42,970 bases of DNA from a virus. A program made the translations under genes and the position numbers. Shown piece after piece: positions 32,012-38,655 of this stretch. The DNA is taken from positions 1 through 42,970 of the IMG/VR virus record IMGVR_UViG_3300044986_000600; one strand, written 5' to 3'. Position 1 is the first letter of the stretch. Every line of letters starts with the position of its first letter. The notes under the pieces are model-generated. The model had not been told where the DNA came from and did no database searches. It saw only the letters and a list, made by a program, of their open reading frames with translations.

Positions 32012-32088
32012 TGGGGTGTCGTGCCGGACTTGAACCGGCGTTCTCGGATTCACGATCCGGGGTCCTGACCAACTGGACGAACAACACC
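32012..32088 (-). tRNA. tRNA-His (anticodon GTG)
   Basis: A complete cloverleaf is present: G-1 at 32088 paired with C73, acceptor GTGTTGT / ACGACAC, D-arm GTCC-AGTTGGTCA-GGAC, anticodon loop TCGTGAA with GTG at positions 34-36, T-arm GCCGG-TTCAAGT-CCGGC and an encoded CCA. The G-1:C73 pair is the identity element for histidine. Oddities: position 33 is C instead of the near-universal U, and base pair 27-43 is a C-A mismatch. Confidence 0.85.
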
Positions 32089-32257
32089 ATTAGGAGAGGG
32101 TGGATTTACTGACTGCCCTTACTCCCGGCCGTCGCGCCGGGAAGCCCCTCGGGTAAATTTTCACTGTTTCGATGTCAAAGACCGGTTCAGCTTTGCTGCT
32201 GACGAGGACCAACATATCGTCGCCGCAGGGGGAGTCAACACCTGAGTGAAGATTTTT
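32089..32257. other. intergenic region with GC-rich hairpin
   Basis: There is no gene between the GDP-fucose synthase stop and the tRNA-His. A perfect 7-bp hairpin lies at 32123-32129 / 32136-32142 (TCCCGGC / GCCGGGA, loop CGTCGC) without a U-tract on either strand. It could be a processing or pausing structure in the leader of the tRNA array. Confidence 0.5.
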
Positions 32258-33193
32258 TCAAAAAACTTCTCTGAGCTGTCCGGCTGCCTCCCTGCGTTGG
32301 AAATCTTGGTAGGCTACGCGCAGCCCGCCCACCAAGGAAAACCGCGGTTTCCAGCCCATTTCGCGAATTACCGACGAGTCGAGGAGCTTCCGTTGCGTGC
32401 CGTTCGGGATTTTTGAGTCCCAGACGATTTCTCCGCGGAAACCGACCACTTCCATGAGGAGGTAAGCGAGTTGGTGAATGCTGACTTCGTCTCCCGAGCC
32501 GACGTTGACAGGTTCCTCGCCGGAGTAGTCCCGAATCAGAGTCTCAACAGCTCTGGCCAAGTCCTCGGAAAAGAGGAATTCGCGAAGCGGGGTCCCGTCG
32601 CCACCGACTTTCACCGTCTCCGCGCCGGCCTGCTTCGCAGCGTGAAAGCGACGCAACAGGGAAGGGAGGACGTGGCCACCGTCCAAGGAGTAGTTGTCGT
32701 TCGGCCCGTAGAGATTAACGGGCATCGCGGTGACACAGTCGAAGCCGTATTGTTTGCGGTAGGCCCGGCAGAGTTCGATCCCGGCAATCTTCGCCAGTGC
32801 GTAGGGTCGGTTCGTCGGCTCCAACGGGCCGGTCAAAAGGGCTGAGGGCTTGATAGGCACCTCCGCGTGCTTCGGATAAATGCAGTTCGAGCCCAGAAAA
32901 ACGAGCTTCTTCACCCCCGTGTCGTAGGCGGCTTTGATGACCGAGCCCTGAAGGTCGAGGTTGTGCTGGAGAAAGTCTACTGGTTTGGTGGAGTTTGCCA
33001 CGATACCACCCACCTTGGCTGCCGCGAGAATAACGACGTCGGGCTTGTGACGGGTGAACTCACGCTTGACCCAAAAGTATTCCCGGAGGTCAAGCGCCCC
33101 CCGTGGGCAGGAGTAGGTGCCCGGGATGACGCGCATACAGGCAGAGCCGACGAGCCCGTAGGCGCCGGCTACGAAGATGTTGGGGTAGTCCAT
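32258..33193 (-). CDS. fcl: GDP-L-fucose synthase (NAD-dependent epimerase/reductase)
   Basis: ATG 33193 gives 311 residues starting MDYPNIFVAGAYGLVGSACM, the Rossmann glycine motif GAYGLVG at 10-16. The SDR triad is intact: S102 (LGSNCIYP), Y131 and K135 (PYALAKIAG). PVNLYGPNDNYSLDGGHVLP and a GDGTPLREFLFSEDLARA region are typical of GDP-4-keto-6-deoxy-D-mannose epimerase/reductase. The enzyme makes GDP-L-fucose from GDP-4-keto-6-deoxymannose; no GMD dehydratase is in the window, so the substrate would come from the host or another phage gene. It overlaps the upstream glycosyltransferase by 25 nt. Confidence 0.9.
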   Translation of the reverse strand: MDYPNIFVAGAYGLVGSACMRVIPGTYSCPRGALDLREYFWVKREFTRHKPDVVILAAAKVGGIVANSTKPVDFLQHNLDLQGSVIKAAYDTGVKKLVFLGSNCIYPKHAEVPIKPSALLTGPLEPTNRPYALAKIAGIELCRAYRKQYGFDCVTAMPVNLYGPNDNYSLDGGHVLPSLLRRFHAAKQAGAETVKVGGDGTPLREFLFSEDLARAVETLIRDYSGEEPVNVGSGDEVSIHQLAYLLMEVVGFRGEIVWDSKIPNGTQRKLLDSSVIREMGWKPRFSLVGGLRVAYQDFQRREAAGQLREVF

Positions 33194-33810
33194 AGTTCTC
33201 GGTAACAAAATTCCATGACCTCATATTTTGAGCGGACGGGGCCAACATATTGGGTGCAGACGTGCCAGAGAGGAAAATCTGGTCGGACGTCCGGTTGTTC
33301 GCACCGCTCGAAAAGCTCGCCTTTGTAGCAGGCTTGGAAAAAGGTCATGTCGGAACAGTGGTCCCGGCCGTCGATCTTGGTCAGGGCTTTCCGGAGGAGG
33401 TTCGGTTGCAGGAACCAGCGGGTGATTTCCTTCACTCCCTCCGGGGTGGCGTAAACGGCACAGGGTATCCGGTCGGCCCCCAGCACGAGGAGGTGCCGAG
33501 AACCGGGGTGGAGGTGGTCTGGTGGGAAGCCTTTGTTCAGGACGTCGAAGTCCACCATCAGGCCACCACCCGCCTGAGCGAGGGCAAGCCATCGGACGTA
33601 GCAGGCGGTCTCGTAGTCGATGGCATTGACCGTCGGTAGGTGAGGGATGCGCCTGAGGAGCGTCGGATAGTCGGCGTGTAGCTTCGCCGTCTCTTCGTCG
33701 AGCACGACGGGCTTCCAGCCTTGCTCCGACCACGACCGTGCCCACAGCGCGACGATCCGGTCGAGCTCCACTGATTTGCCGGGGCGGTCGTAGTAGGTGA
33801 AGACCTTCAC
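33169..33810 (-). CDS. DXD glycosyltransferase (GT32-like)
   Basis: GTG 33810 overlaps the upstream stop as GTGA and gives 213 residues (MKVFTYYDRPGKSVELDRIV); an in-frame GTG 27 nt upstream is the alternative. The arrangement WKPVVLDEETA, YETACYVRWLALAQAGGGLM and the DXD motif VDFDVLN (D87, D89) is that of small GT-A sugar transferases related to GT32. HCSDMTFFQA supplies the later acidic region. Partner context is strong: its 3' end overlaps GDP-fucose synthase, so a fucosyl or related transfer is a reasonable guess. The acceptor is unknown. Confidence 0.7.
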   Translation of the reverse strand: MKVFTYYDRPGKSVELDRIVALWARSWSEQGWKPVVLDEETAKLHADYPTLLRRIPHLPTVNAIDYETACYVRWLALAQAGGGLMVDFDVLNKGFPPDHLHPGSRHLLVLGADRIPCAVYATPEGVKEITRWFLQPNLLRKALTKIDGRDHCSDMTFFQACYKGELFERCEQPDVRPDFPLWHVCTQYVGPVRSKYEVMEFCYRELWTTPTSS

Positions 33811-34052
33811 TTCTTGACTGTCCGCTTCTCCGACCACTCAGCCAGCCCGACGATGACAAAGGCGAGTCCCGCCACCGCGGCAGCGAAGGCGATCACGAGC
33901 AGCACGACACCCCACCCGAGCCAGAAGGGGAGTGTCACCCACCACCAAGACCAGTCGATGACGTGGGTCAGCTTCAGGGCAACGAAGAGCACCCCGAGGA
34001 GGGTGCCCGCGGATACTGCGCTGCGGTGGATCACGGTTTTCGTTTCAGCCAT
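33807..34052 (-). CDS. two-TM small membrane protein ('Fragile-X-F' phage family)
   Basis: ATG 34052 gives 81 residues. The core LLGVLFVALKLTHVIDWSWW followed by WVTLPFWLGW is the signature of small phage membrane proteins commonly annotated as transmembrane Fragile-X-F proteins (the name has no functional meaning). Two membrane helices (about 15-37 and 40-70) flank the Trp-rich turn, and the tail is basic (EKRTVKK). It overlaps the glycosyltransferase as GTGA. The function is unknown; host membrane modification or superinfection effects are possible. Confidence 0.75.
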   Translation of the reverse strand: MAETKTVIHRSAVSAGTLLGVLFVALKLTHVIDWSWWWVTLPFWLGWGVVLLVIAFAAAVAGLAFVIVGLAEWSEKRTVKK

Positions 34053-34416
34053 GCGTCCACAGTAGGGCAGGGGAGTGGTTGTTTCAACCAAAGTGCCTCG
34101 TGCGGTGAAATTTTTATGCCGCGCTCGGGGGGCTAAGCCAAACCACCCGCCTCGGTTTGTCCCCCGTCCACCTCGTTACCGGTAAAGATGGAACGAATAA
34201 CCGAAGTGAATATAACAATTACTGTGCAGCATGACGTCACGACGGTCCATTGACACCTCGTCAGGCCGGATCGTCGGTCCGTCGTTCCCTAGGGACGGAC
34301 CATCCCGGCACATAACCCATTGCAATCACGAGAGTTTGGTGTTGGTTTGGCTTAGTGTGCCAAGATGGCACTACCTATTTCAGTCGTGGCCGAATCATTA
34401 TCGAGTTGCTCAGGAT
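34053..34416. promoter_or_regulatory. 364-bp intergenic region with two inverted repeats
   Basis: No gene is supported here on either strand. It holds a perfect 8-bp inverted repeat 34276-34283 / 34294-34301 (GGTCCGTC / GACGGACC) with TCCCTAGGGA in its centre. A tight 6-bp repeat lies at 34357-34371 (GTGCCA-AGA-TGGCAC), with an overlapping TTGGC/GCCAA pair. An AT-rich stretch sits at about 34198-34220. It separates the TerS cluster from the sugar genes and may carry a promoter with operator sites for the latter. No convincing -35/-10 pair could be fixed. Confidence 0.45.
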
Positions 34417-35100
34417 TCAGATTTGGTAGTCTGGTTCGGGTGGTGTGGGTCCATTCAACCAGAACGTGCGCGGCAGTCGGCGGCCTTTCCTCGGCATCGG
34501 TCGGCGGTGCTTGCCTCGCCGGGTGGCGGCAAAAGTAGCTGGGCCGAGCTCTCCGTTCTTCCGAGCCCAGCTCGGGGCGTAGTCCAGCGGGTTGAAGGGG
34601 CGCTTGCACGCTTGGATCAACGGCACGAGGTCTGGGTGCGTCCAGTAGGCGCTCTTGGGGCCTTTCTTGGCGTTCTTGCCTCGGCTTGAGCGGATAGCCG
34701 GCCGAAGACGATGATCGAAGGCCGGGTCCTCTATCGGGTCAGCGTCTAGGTCTCGTTGCAGCTTCGCACGCCAACGGCACAGGGACGCCTCGAAGTCGCC
34801 TTTGAAGCCCAAGCCATAGGCGTAGAGCTCAACCATCCAAAAGCCCCACAGCGGATCGACGAACCGGACGAACTCACGCTCGAAGTCCTCACCATCCAGA
34901 CCACAGTGCTGACGAACGTGGTCCTTCCAGTTGCGGCCGAACTTCGCCCGGAAAAAGCGGCAAAGTTCCCAACGCCGCCACGTCTTGAACTTGTCGGTGT
35001 CCCAGTTCTCGAAGAACCGCTCCAGCCGTTTCCAACTGTCGAGGATTACCGCATGGGGGGCCTCGTTTACCTCCTGCTGGACGTCACACCAAGTCTTCAT
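34417..35100 (-). CDS. hypothetical basic, Trp/Arg-rich protein
   Basis: The 227-residue product has a helical, aromatic N-terminal two-thirds (DSWKRLERFFENWDTDKFKT; WGFWMVELYAYGLGFKGD) and a very basic C-terminal third (about 138-215, GKNAKKGPKSAYWTHPDL; RRGKHRRPMPRKGRRLPRTF). The basic tail suggests nucleic-acid binding. It overlaps the TerS candidate by 4 nt (ATGA). No domain is recognised. With TerS next to it, a role in packaging initiation is possible, but this is only context. Confidence 0.6.
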   Translation of the reverse strand: MKTWCDVQQEVNEAPHAVILDSWKRLERFFENWDTDKFKTWRRWELCRFFRAKFGRNWKDHVRQHCGLDGEDFEREFVRFVDPLWGFWMVELYAYGLGFKGDFEASLCRWRAKLQRDLDADPIEDPAFDHRLRPAIRSSRGKNAKKGPKSAYWTHPDLVPLIQACKRPFNPLDYAPSWARKNGELGPATFAATRRGKHRRPMPRKGRRLPRTFWLNGPTPPEPDYQI

Positions 35101-35672
35101 TTCGTCGGTAGGATGCCCGGCAATTCACGCACCAGCTCACTGGACGGCCTACCGGTCTGGGTCGCCGCTTCCAAGGCGGCACCAACCGCAAGGGAGAGCT
35201 GGTTGCCGTCCATCGCCTCACGGTCGCCTGACTCGTTGTCCTTGTGGTCCTGTAACGCCCGGGAGGTCATCATCTGAGCTGTGTCAGCCGCGTTCACCAA
35301 GTCCACGATGGCTCGCATGTCACGCTTGAAGCCGTTCTTCGACACCACCGTGGTAAACTCCTTCAGCTTCTCCGGGTCCTCCAAAAGCTCCACGGTCAGT
35401 CGATCCACCAATTCCCGCAGCCGGATAGCTTGAACGAAGTTCATCGCCCGGTTTTGGAACCGGGCTACGGCGTCCTGTTTGTTCGTCGGTCCGGTCGAAC
35501 CAGAGACACCCATGTCTCGGAGCTTGGTGGCCCAACCATACTTCGCCGAGAACTCCAGCACCACCTTCTCCGGGATACGGAGTGACTCGGCAGTCTGGAT
35601 GGGGTCGCCGCGGAAAAGCACCAGCGCCGAGAACACAGCGGCTGGGTCTATGGGTCGGGCCGGTTCGCTCAC
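35097..35672 (-). CDS. terminase small subunit candidate
   Basis: GTG 35672 overlaps the upstream stop (GTGA). The 191-residue product starts with a helix-turn-helix-like segment (ALVLFRGDPIQTAESLRIPE followed by KVVLEFSAKYGWATKL), as in small terminases that bind the packaging site. It continues with helices suited to ring assembly (about 60-150) and ends in a Thr/Ser/Pro tail. Size and layout fit TerS, and it precedes TerL in the same transcription unit, though about 3.3 kb of sugar and RNA genes intervene. Assignment is by layout, not by a diagnostic motif. Confidence 0.6.
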   Translation of the reverse strand: MSEPARPIDPAAVFSALVLFRGDPIQTAESLRIPEKVVLEFSAKYGWATKLRDMGVSGSTGPTNKQDAVARFQNRAMNFVQAIRLRELVDRLTVELLEDPEKLKEFTTVVSKNGFKRDMRAIVDLVNAADTAQMMTSRALQDHKDNESGDREAMDGNQLSLAVGAALEAATQTGRPSSELVRELPGILPTK

Positions 35673-36022
35673 AGGTCAAAGAGGCGCCACGTAGCCCACA
35701 GGGCGACGAGATGGAACACGTTATCAACGACGATCATGCTCCACGGGGCGCATGGGCCGGTGGCGAACTGGGTCTGGCCCGAGACTCGGGTCATCCACCA
35801 CTTGACCACTTGGGTGTGGTCTTGGAGGAAGTGCGGCACGAACAGAACCAGCGACAGCCACACACTCGGCGGCCAGCCGGAAAAGAACAGCACCGAGGCG
35901 GTCCACAGCGCCGCATGGACGAGGCACGGGAAAACCCGGGACTTCTTGTTCAGGGCCATCCAGTCGTTTTGGAGCAGGTAGTCACCGACGAGGTGACCTA
36001 ACGTCGCGAGGAAAAGACTCAT
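35669..36022 (-). CDS. DUF3307-like membrane protein
   Basis: ATG 36022 gives 117 residues. The start MSLFLATLGHLVGDYLLQND followed by WMALNKKSRVF and LVHAALW matches the DUF3307 pattern (H-x3-D, LQ, W-M-A-x-N-K-K, then H). Three to four membrane helices follow (WTASVLFF, VWLSLVLFVPHF, VFHLVALWATW), with conserved His/Asp residues at the membrane face (H10, D14, HFLQDH). The biochemical role of the family is not established. It overlaps the first late-strand gene by 41 nt and TerS by 4 nt. Confidence 0.7.
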   Translation of the reverse strand: MSLFLATLGHLVGDYLLQNDWMALNKKSRVFPCLVHAALWTASVLFFSGWPPSVWLSLVLFVPHFLQDHTQVVKWWMTRVSGQTQFATGPCAPWSMIVVDNVFHLVALWATWRLFDL

Positions 36023-36179
36023 CGTTGATACTCTGCCCTGACTTTCCGTTCGTTTCAAACCACTCCTTGCGGAGCCGAAGGCGACGAGCCGACGAAGCGA
36101 TTTTCTGAAGGTCCTGAATTCGCTTGGGTGACTTCTTGAAAAGTTCGTTCACGGTCAAAATATCGGGGTCAGCCGGCAT
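35982..36179 (-). CDS. small basic protein, first gene of the late strand
   Basis: The 65-residue product MPADPDILTVNELFKKSPKR... is helical and very basic in the middle (SSARRLRLRKEWFETNGKSG). Its ATG at 36179 is the first credible start on the minus strand beyond the palindrome, and its 3' end overlaps the DUF3307-like gene by 41 nt. A small basic protein at the head of an operon could be a regulator. Translation is not proven; the long overlap lowers confidence. Confidence 0.45.
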   Translation of the reverse strand: MPADPDILTVNELFKKSPKRIQDLQKIASSARRLRLRKEWFETNGKSGQSINDESFPRDVRSPRR

Positions 36180-36203
36180 ATAGACAACTCGTCTACATAC
36201 AGC

Positions 36204-36380
36204 GGATGTGAGACCCGATTCTGCGGGGAGGCGGGTTTTGGACTACCCATGTATCTGCGCTTTTGTCATTTTAACTAATACCTTTTATATATATATATAT
36301 ATATATATAAGATAAGGAATAATGAGCAGATGCATGGGTAGTCCAAAACCCGCCTCCCCGCAGAACCACCTCTCACATCC
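36204..36380. repeat. giant AT-centred palindrome between divergent operons
   Basis: The core arms 36219-36258 and 36326-36365 are inverted copies of 40 bp with 39 matches (single T/C difference). Outside them GGATGTGAG (36204-36212) pairs with CTCACATCC (36372-36380), and weaker similarity runs on to about 36180 and 36405. The 67-nt centre is AT-rich and includes (TA)12 at 36286-36309, bounded by CCTT / AAGG. It lies exactly at the strand switch between the late and early gene blocks. It could extrude a cruciform. An origin of replication, a bidirectional control region or a recombination product are candidate roles. Confidence 0.9.
36263..36291 (+). promoter_or_regulatory. sigma70-like rightward promoter in the palindrome centre
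   Basis: TTGTCA at 36263-36268, a 17-bp AT-rich spacer and TATATA at 36286-36291 (first six bases of the TA run) make a strong -35/-10 pair pointing toward the early genes. Transcripts would begin near 36298 and contain the right palindrome arm as leader. A weaker leftward pair (TTGGAC, 16 bp, CATTAT) can be read in the right arm on the minus strand. Confidence 0.6.
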
Positions 36381-36432
36381 TCTATATACAAACTGGTTGA
36401 CTGTATGTCTGTATCGGCTAGGGTGGTGGCCT

Positions 36433-37182
36433 ATGGTTCAGTTCTATCTGCCGGCGGGTCGCAACCCGCTCACCTTTTTGCGGGGAGTCCACTCCCCTGC
36501 CCTTGGGCTGTTCCAGCCCAACCTCGTCCACCACCACGTCGGCTCGCGCCGGCAGTGTATGCGGCCTAAACCGACGGGCCTAACAACCGACGATCCTTAC
36601 GAAGCCAGTGCCGACGCCTGTCGGCTGGTTGGCGGCCTGCCTGCTTACGGCTTGGGTCTTTCCGAGGAGGAGCTGCTTCAGGTCCTACCGCTGGCGTGGC
36701 GTCAGGTTGTCGGCACGGATTCCCTGTTTACCGGTGCCGGCGTGCTGTCGATCCCCAAACCCGGAGGAGACTACCGCGCAGGAGTGCCCGGATTCCTCTC
36801 TGGCTGCCTCGTAGGCGGCGTTTTCCACTGTCTGGGCCGTCACAGCACCACCGAGCTCGCGGCGCGTCGCTACAACCGTTTTCTGCGCGAGAACCAACTG
36901 CCCTTCGATCCTCACCCAGCCGGCTTGGTGGAATTGAACCGCGACTGGGTCTATCTCCGCCAGCGCGGCAGCGACGGCATTACCGAGACTTCCCGCGGTT
37001 GGGAAGTGAGGGTAGTGCGGAGTTCAGCCAAGCGGGATGGTTGGTGGGAGCCTGATTTTCTGGTCGGAACCTACCCAAGCCATGCCGATGCCCTGCTCGC
37101 CAAACAGCAATTTTTCGCTCAAAACAACCCAGAAACGTGGGAATTCACCCACCGCGGTGATTTTCCTGTTGACCCAGAGTGA
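36433..37182 (+). CDS. hypothetical early protein (possible AP2-like C-terminus)
   Basis: ATG 36433 (249 residues, MVQFYLPAGRNPLTFLRGVH) is preceded by GGTGGTGG. The frame stays open back to 36322, but that extension would be encoded by the palindrome arm and looks non-native. The middle has LGLSEEELLQVLPLAWRQVV and a Gly-rich region. The C-terminal 85 residues (RGWEVRVVRSS, then FLVGTYPSHADALLAKQQFF) resemble the strand-strand-helix layout of AP2-type DNA-binding domains, a weak call. As the first rightward gene behind a strong promoter it may be a regulator or host-takeover protein. Family unknown. Confidence 0.6.
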   Translation: MVQFYLPAGRNPLTFLRGVHSPALGLFQPNLVHHHVGSRRQCMRPKPTGLTTDDPYEASADACRLVGGLPAYGLGLSEEELLQVLPLAWRQVVGTDSLFTGAGVLSIPKPGGDYRAGVPGFLSGCLVGGVFHCLGRHSTTELAARRYNRFLRENQLPFDPHPAGLVELNRDWVYLRQRGSDGITETSRGWEVRVVRSSAKRDGWWEPDFLVGTYPSHADALLAKQQFFAQNNPETWEFTHRGDFPVDPE

Positions 37183-37206
37183 AGTGCCGTTTACACATCT
37201 TCCCAC

Positions 37207-37494
37207 ATGAATACGAACCTGTTCGACATCCCGGTCTCTCCCCTCTCCGTCGCCCGCTGTGGTAAGTGCGGCTGCGCGGCCGGCAAACATTCGACGGCTT
37301 GCGAGCACTACGACCACCGGCTCGTGGCGGTGGGTGAAATCCTCCGAATCGACGATCCGAAAGCCAAGCACTCCTACGAGGTGCAAGTCAGCCGCACCGA
37401 CTACGCCAAGGTCGCTGCCAACAACCGGACCCAAGCAGCCAAGCTGGTCAAGGCCCGCGGCTTTGAAGTCTTGTCGGTCAACTTTGTTGGTTGA
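37207..37494 (+). CDS. hypothetical small early protein with Cys cluster
   Basis: The 95-residue product starts MNTNLFDIPVSPLSVARCGK and has a cysteine/histidine group (CGKCGCAAGKHSTACEHYDH) that could bind zinc. It ends with a beta-alpha-beta-like region (SYEVQVSRTDYAKVAANNRT; AAKLVKARGFEVLSVNFVG). The start context is CCCACATGAAT, with no Shine-Dalgarno sequence, as for most genes here. No family is recognised. It lies between the first early gene and the frameshifted gene. Confidence 0.65.
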   Translation: MNTNLFDIPVSPLSVARCGKCGCAAGKHSTACEHYDHRLVAVGEILRIDDPKAKHSYEVQVSRTDYAKVAANNRTQAAKLVKARGFEVLSVNFVG

Positions 37495-37529
37495 CACCGC
37501 TCCGAAAAACCCATACACATACGCCAGAC

Positions 37530-38055
37530 ATGAACGCAAAATACGAATTCTCCGAAGTCCAGAGCCGCATCAACCACCTGTTGCTCCGCACTCCGCGGGA
37601 CCAGCAGACCAAGGCATGGGAGGCGCTCTACTACGCCCAGCCGAACACCTCCGAGGCTCAGGTGGCCGGCTACCGCCGCAAGTTCGACGCCTACCACCAA
37701 GAGGGCATCGGTGAGTATCTCACCAGCATCGAAGGGCTGGTCAACGAGATGGCTCGGCTTGCCGAAATCGTCCTCGCTGAGAAGTCCGCGCCGAAAGTAA
37801 AGCGGCAGGTAGTGTCCGACTCCGGCCACTACAACTACCCCACTGAGCCCGGGAGATTACCTGCTCGTTCGCTACGGCAACGGCACCCAACTAGTGTTCG
37901 TCAAGGGGTCCCTTCAGGGGCGGAAAACTCTGAAAATCCGCCGGCTCTTTTCTCGCGGCACTCGCTGGGTTGGCTGGCGCGACTCCACCATCAGCCGGGA
38001 AGACAAGCGCATCCTCGGTCGTTCCTCCAGAGTTTCCCAAGACCCCTTGCCCTGA
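37530..38055 (+). CDS. hypothetical early protein read across a +1 frameshift
   Basis: From ATG 37530 the first frame encodes MNAKYEFSEVQSRINHLLLR through KVKRQVVSDSGHYNYPTEPG (to about 37853). After that its translation becomes Arg/Pro/His-rich and non-native. In the +1 frame good coding resumes at once: DYLLVRYGNGTQLVFVKGSL, then RGTRWVGWRDST and TISREDKRILGRSSRVSQD, with stop TGA at 38053-38055. The second frame has no start codon before the join, so it is not a separate gene. Skipping one G in GAG-CCC-GGG-AGA restores a continuous 174-residue protein. A sequence error, a recent indel or a programmed +1 shift at the CCC codon are the options. Unshifted ribosomes would continue in frame into the next gene. 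Confidence 0.6.
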
Positions 38056-38066
38056 ATATCCACGCC

Positions 38067-38654
38067 ATGAAATACACCACGACACTCGCCCAAATTCGGA
38101 AACACGACCCCTGCGCCCCGGGCTGGCGTAAACTCGTCACCCATCTGGGCGCCGGCTATCCGGAAGACCAGCCCATCGAATTGTCCACCATCCTCAAGTC
38201 GAACGGCTGGCGGGATGCCGTGTGGGCTCTGCGCTCAGTCCCCGGAATTGACGAGGATGCCCGGCTGTTTGCCTGCGACTGCGCGGAGAGGGTCCTGCCC
38301 GAGTTCGAGTCAATGTATCCGGACGACAAGCGCCCACGCAAAGCTATTGAGACCGCCCGGCTGTTCGCCGAAGGCAAGGCTTCGTCAGAGGACCTGAAGA
38401 TTGCCCGGGCAGCCGCCGCCTCCGCCTCCGCCTCCGCCTCCGCCGACGCCGCCTTCGCCGCCTCCGCCTCCGCCTACGCCGCCGCCGACGACGCCTTCGC
38501 CGCCTCCGCCTCCGCCTCCGCCTCCGCCGACGCCGCCTTCGCCGCCTCCGCCTCCGCCTCCGCCTACGCCTCCGCCGACGCCGCCTTCGCCGCCTACGCC
38601 TCCGCCGACGCCGCCAACGTCGAGAGTCTGTTCACCCAACGCTTTTGCAACTGA
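38067..38654 (+). CDS. Imm5-like 'putative immunity' protein with Ala/Ser tail
   Basis: The 195-residue product begins MKYTTTLAQIRKHDPCAPGW and carries the family core: LVTHLGAGYPEDQPIELSTI, then WALRSVPGIDEDARLFACDC, AERVLPEFESMYPDDKRP and an AIETARLFAEGKAS segment. This core is common in bacterial and phage proteins annotated as putative immunity proteins. It is followed, as in relatives, by a low-complexity Ala tail; here it is a Ser/Ala/Asp/Phe repeat of about 65 residues encoded by GCCTCC-type hexamers. It is in the same frame as the first half of the preceding gene, with no stop between. Whether it neutralises a toxin or defence effector is not known. Confidence 0.7.
   Translation: MKYTTTLAQIRKHDPCAPGWRKLVTHLGAGYPEDQPIELSTILKSNGWRDAVWALRSVPGIDEDARLFACDCAERVLPEFESMYPDDKRPRKAIETARLFAEGKASSEDLKIARAAAASASASASADAAFAASASAYAAADDAFAASASASASADAAFAASASASAYASADAAFAAYASADAANVESLFTQRFCN
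38409..38620 (+). repeat. GCCTCC/GCCGAC hexanucleotide repeat tract
   Basis: The stretch is built from GCCTCC units interspersed with GCCGACGCCGCCTTC and GCCTACGCC variants, giving imperfect higher-order copies (for example GACGCCGCCTTCGCCGCCTC recurs). It encodes the ASASADAAFA-type tail of the immunity-like protein. Slippage could change tail length in steps of two residues without shifting the frame. Confidence 0.9.
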
Positions 38655-38655
38655 C

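Noticed and set aside
31749-32053. Open frames on both strands across the tRNA array
   Set aside because: They read through the tRNA-His and tRNA-like stems; peptides such as PRSDSNR are typical artefacts of translating tRNA 3' halves.
32258-32290. Terminator at the end of the GDP-fucose synthase gene (T-run and A-run)
   Set aside because: The T6/A6 pairing leaves almost no loop and has a mismatch; it overlaps the coding end and lacks a GC stem.
36322-36432. Upstream extension of the first early gene starting in the palindrome arm
   Set aside because: The 37 extra residues would be encoded by the inverted-repeat arm and leader; ATG 36433 with nearby GGTGG is more natural.
38401-38655. Proline-rich frame upstream of the 82-residue gene and a glycine-rich frame on the opposite strand
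   Set aside because: Both are shadows of the GCCTCC hexamer repeat in the immunity-like gene; composition is entirely repeat-driven and ATG 38656 has normal spacing to the upstream stop.
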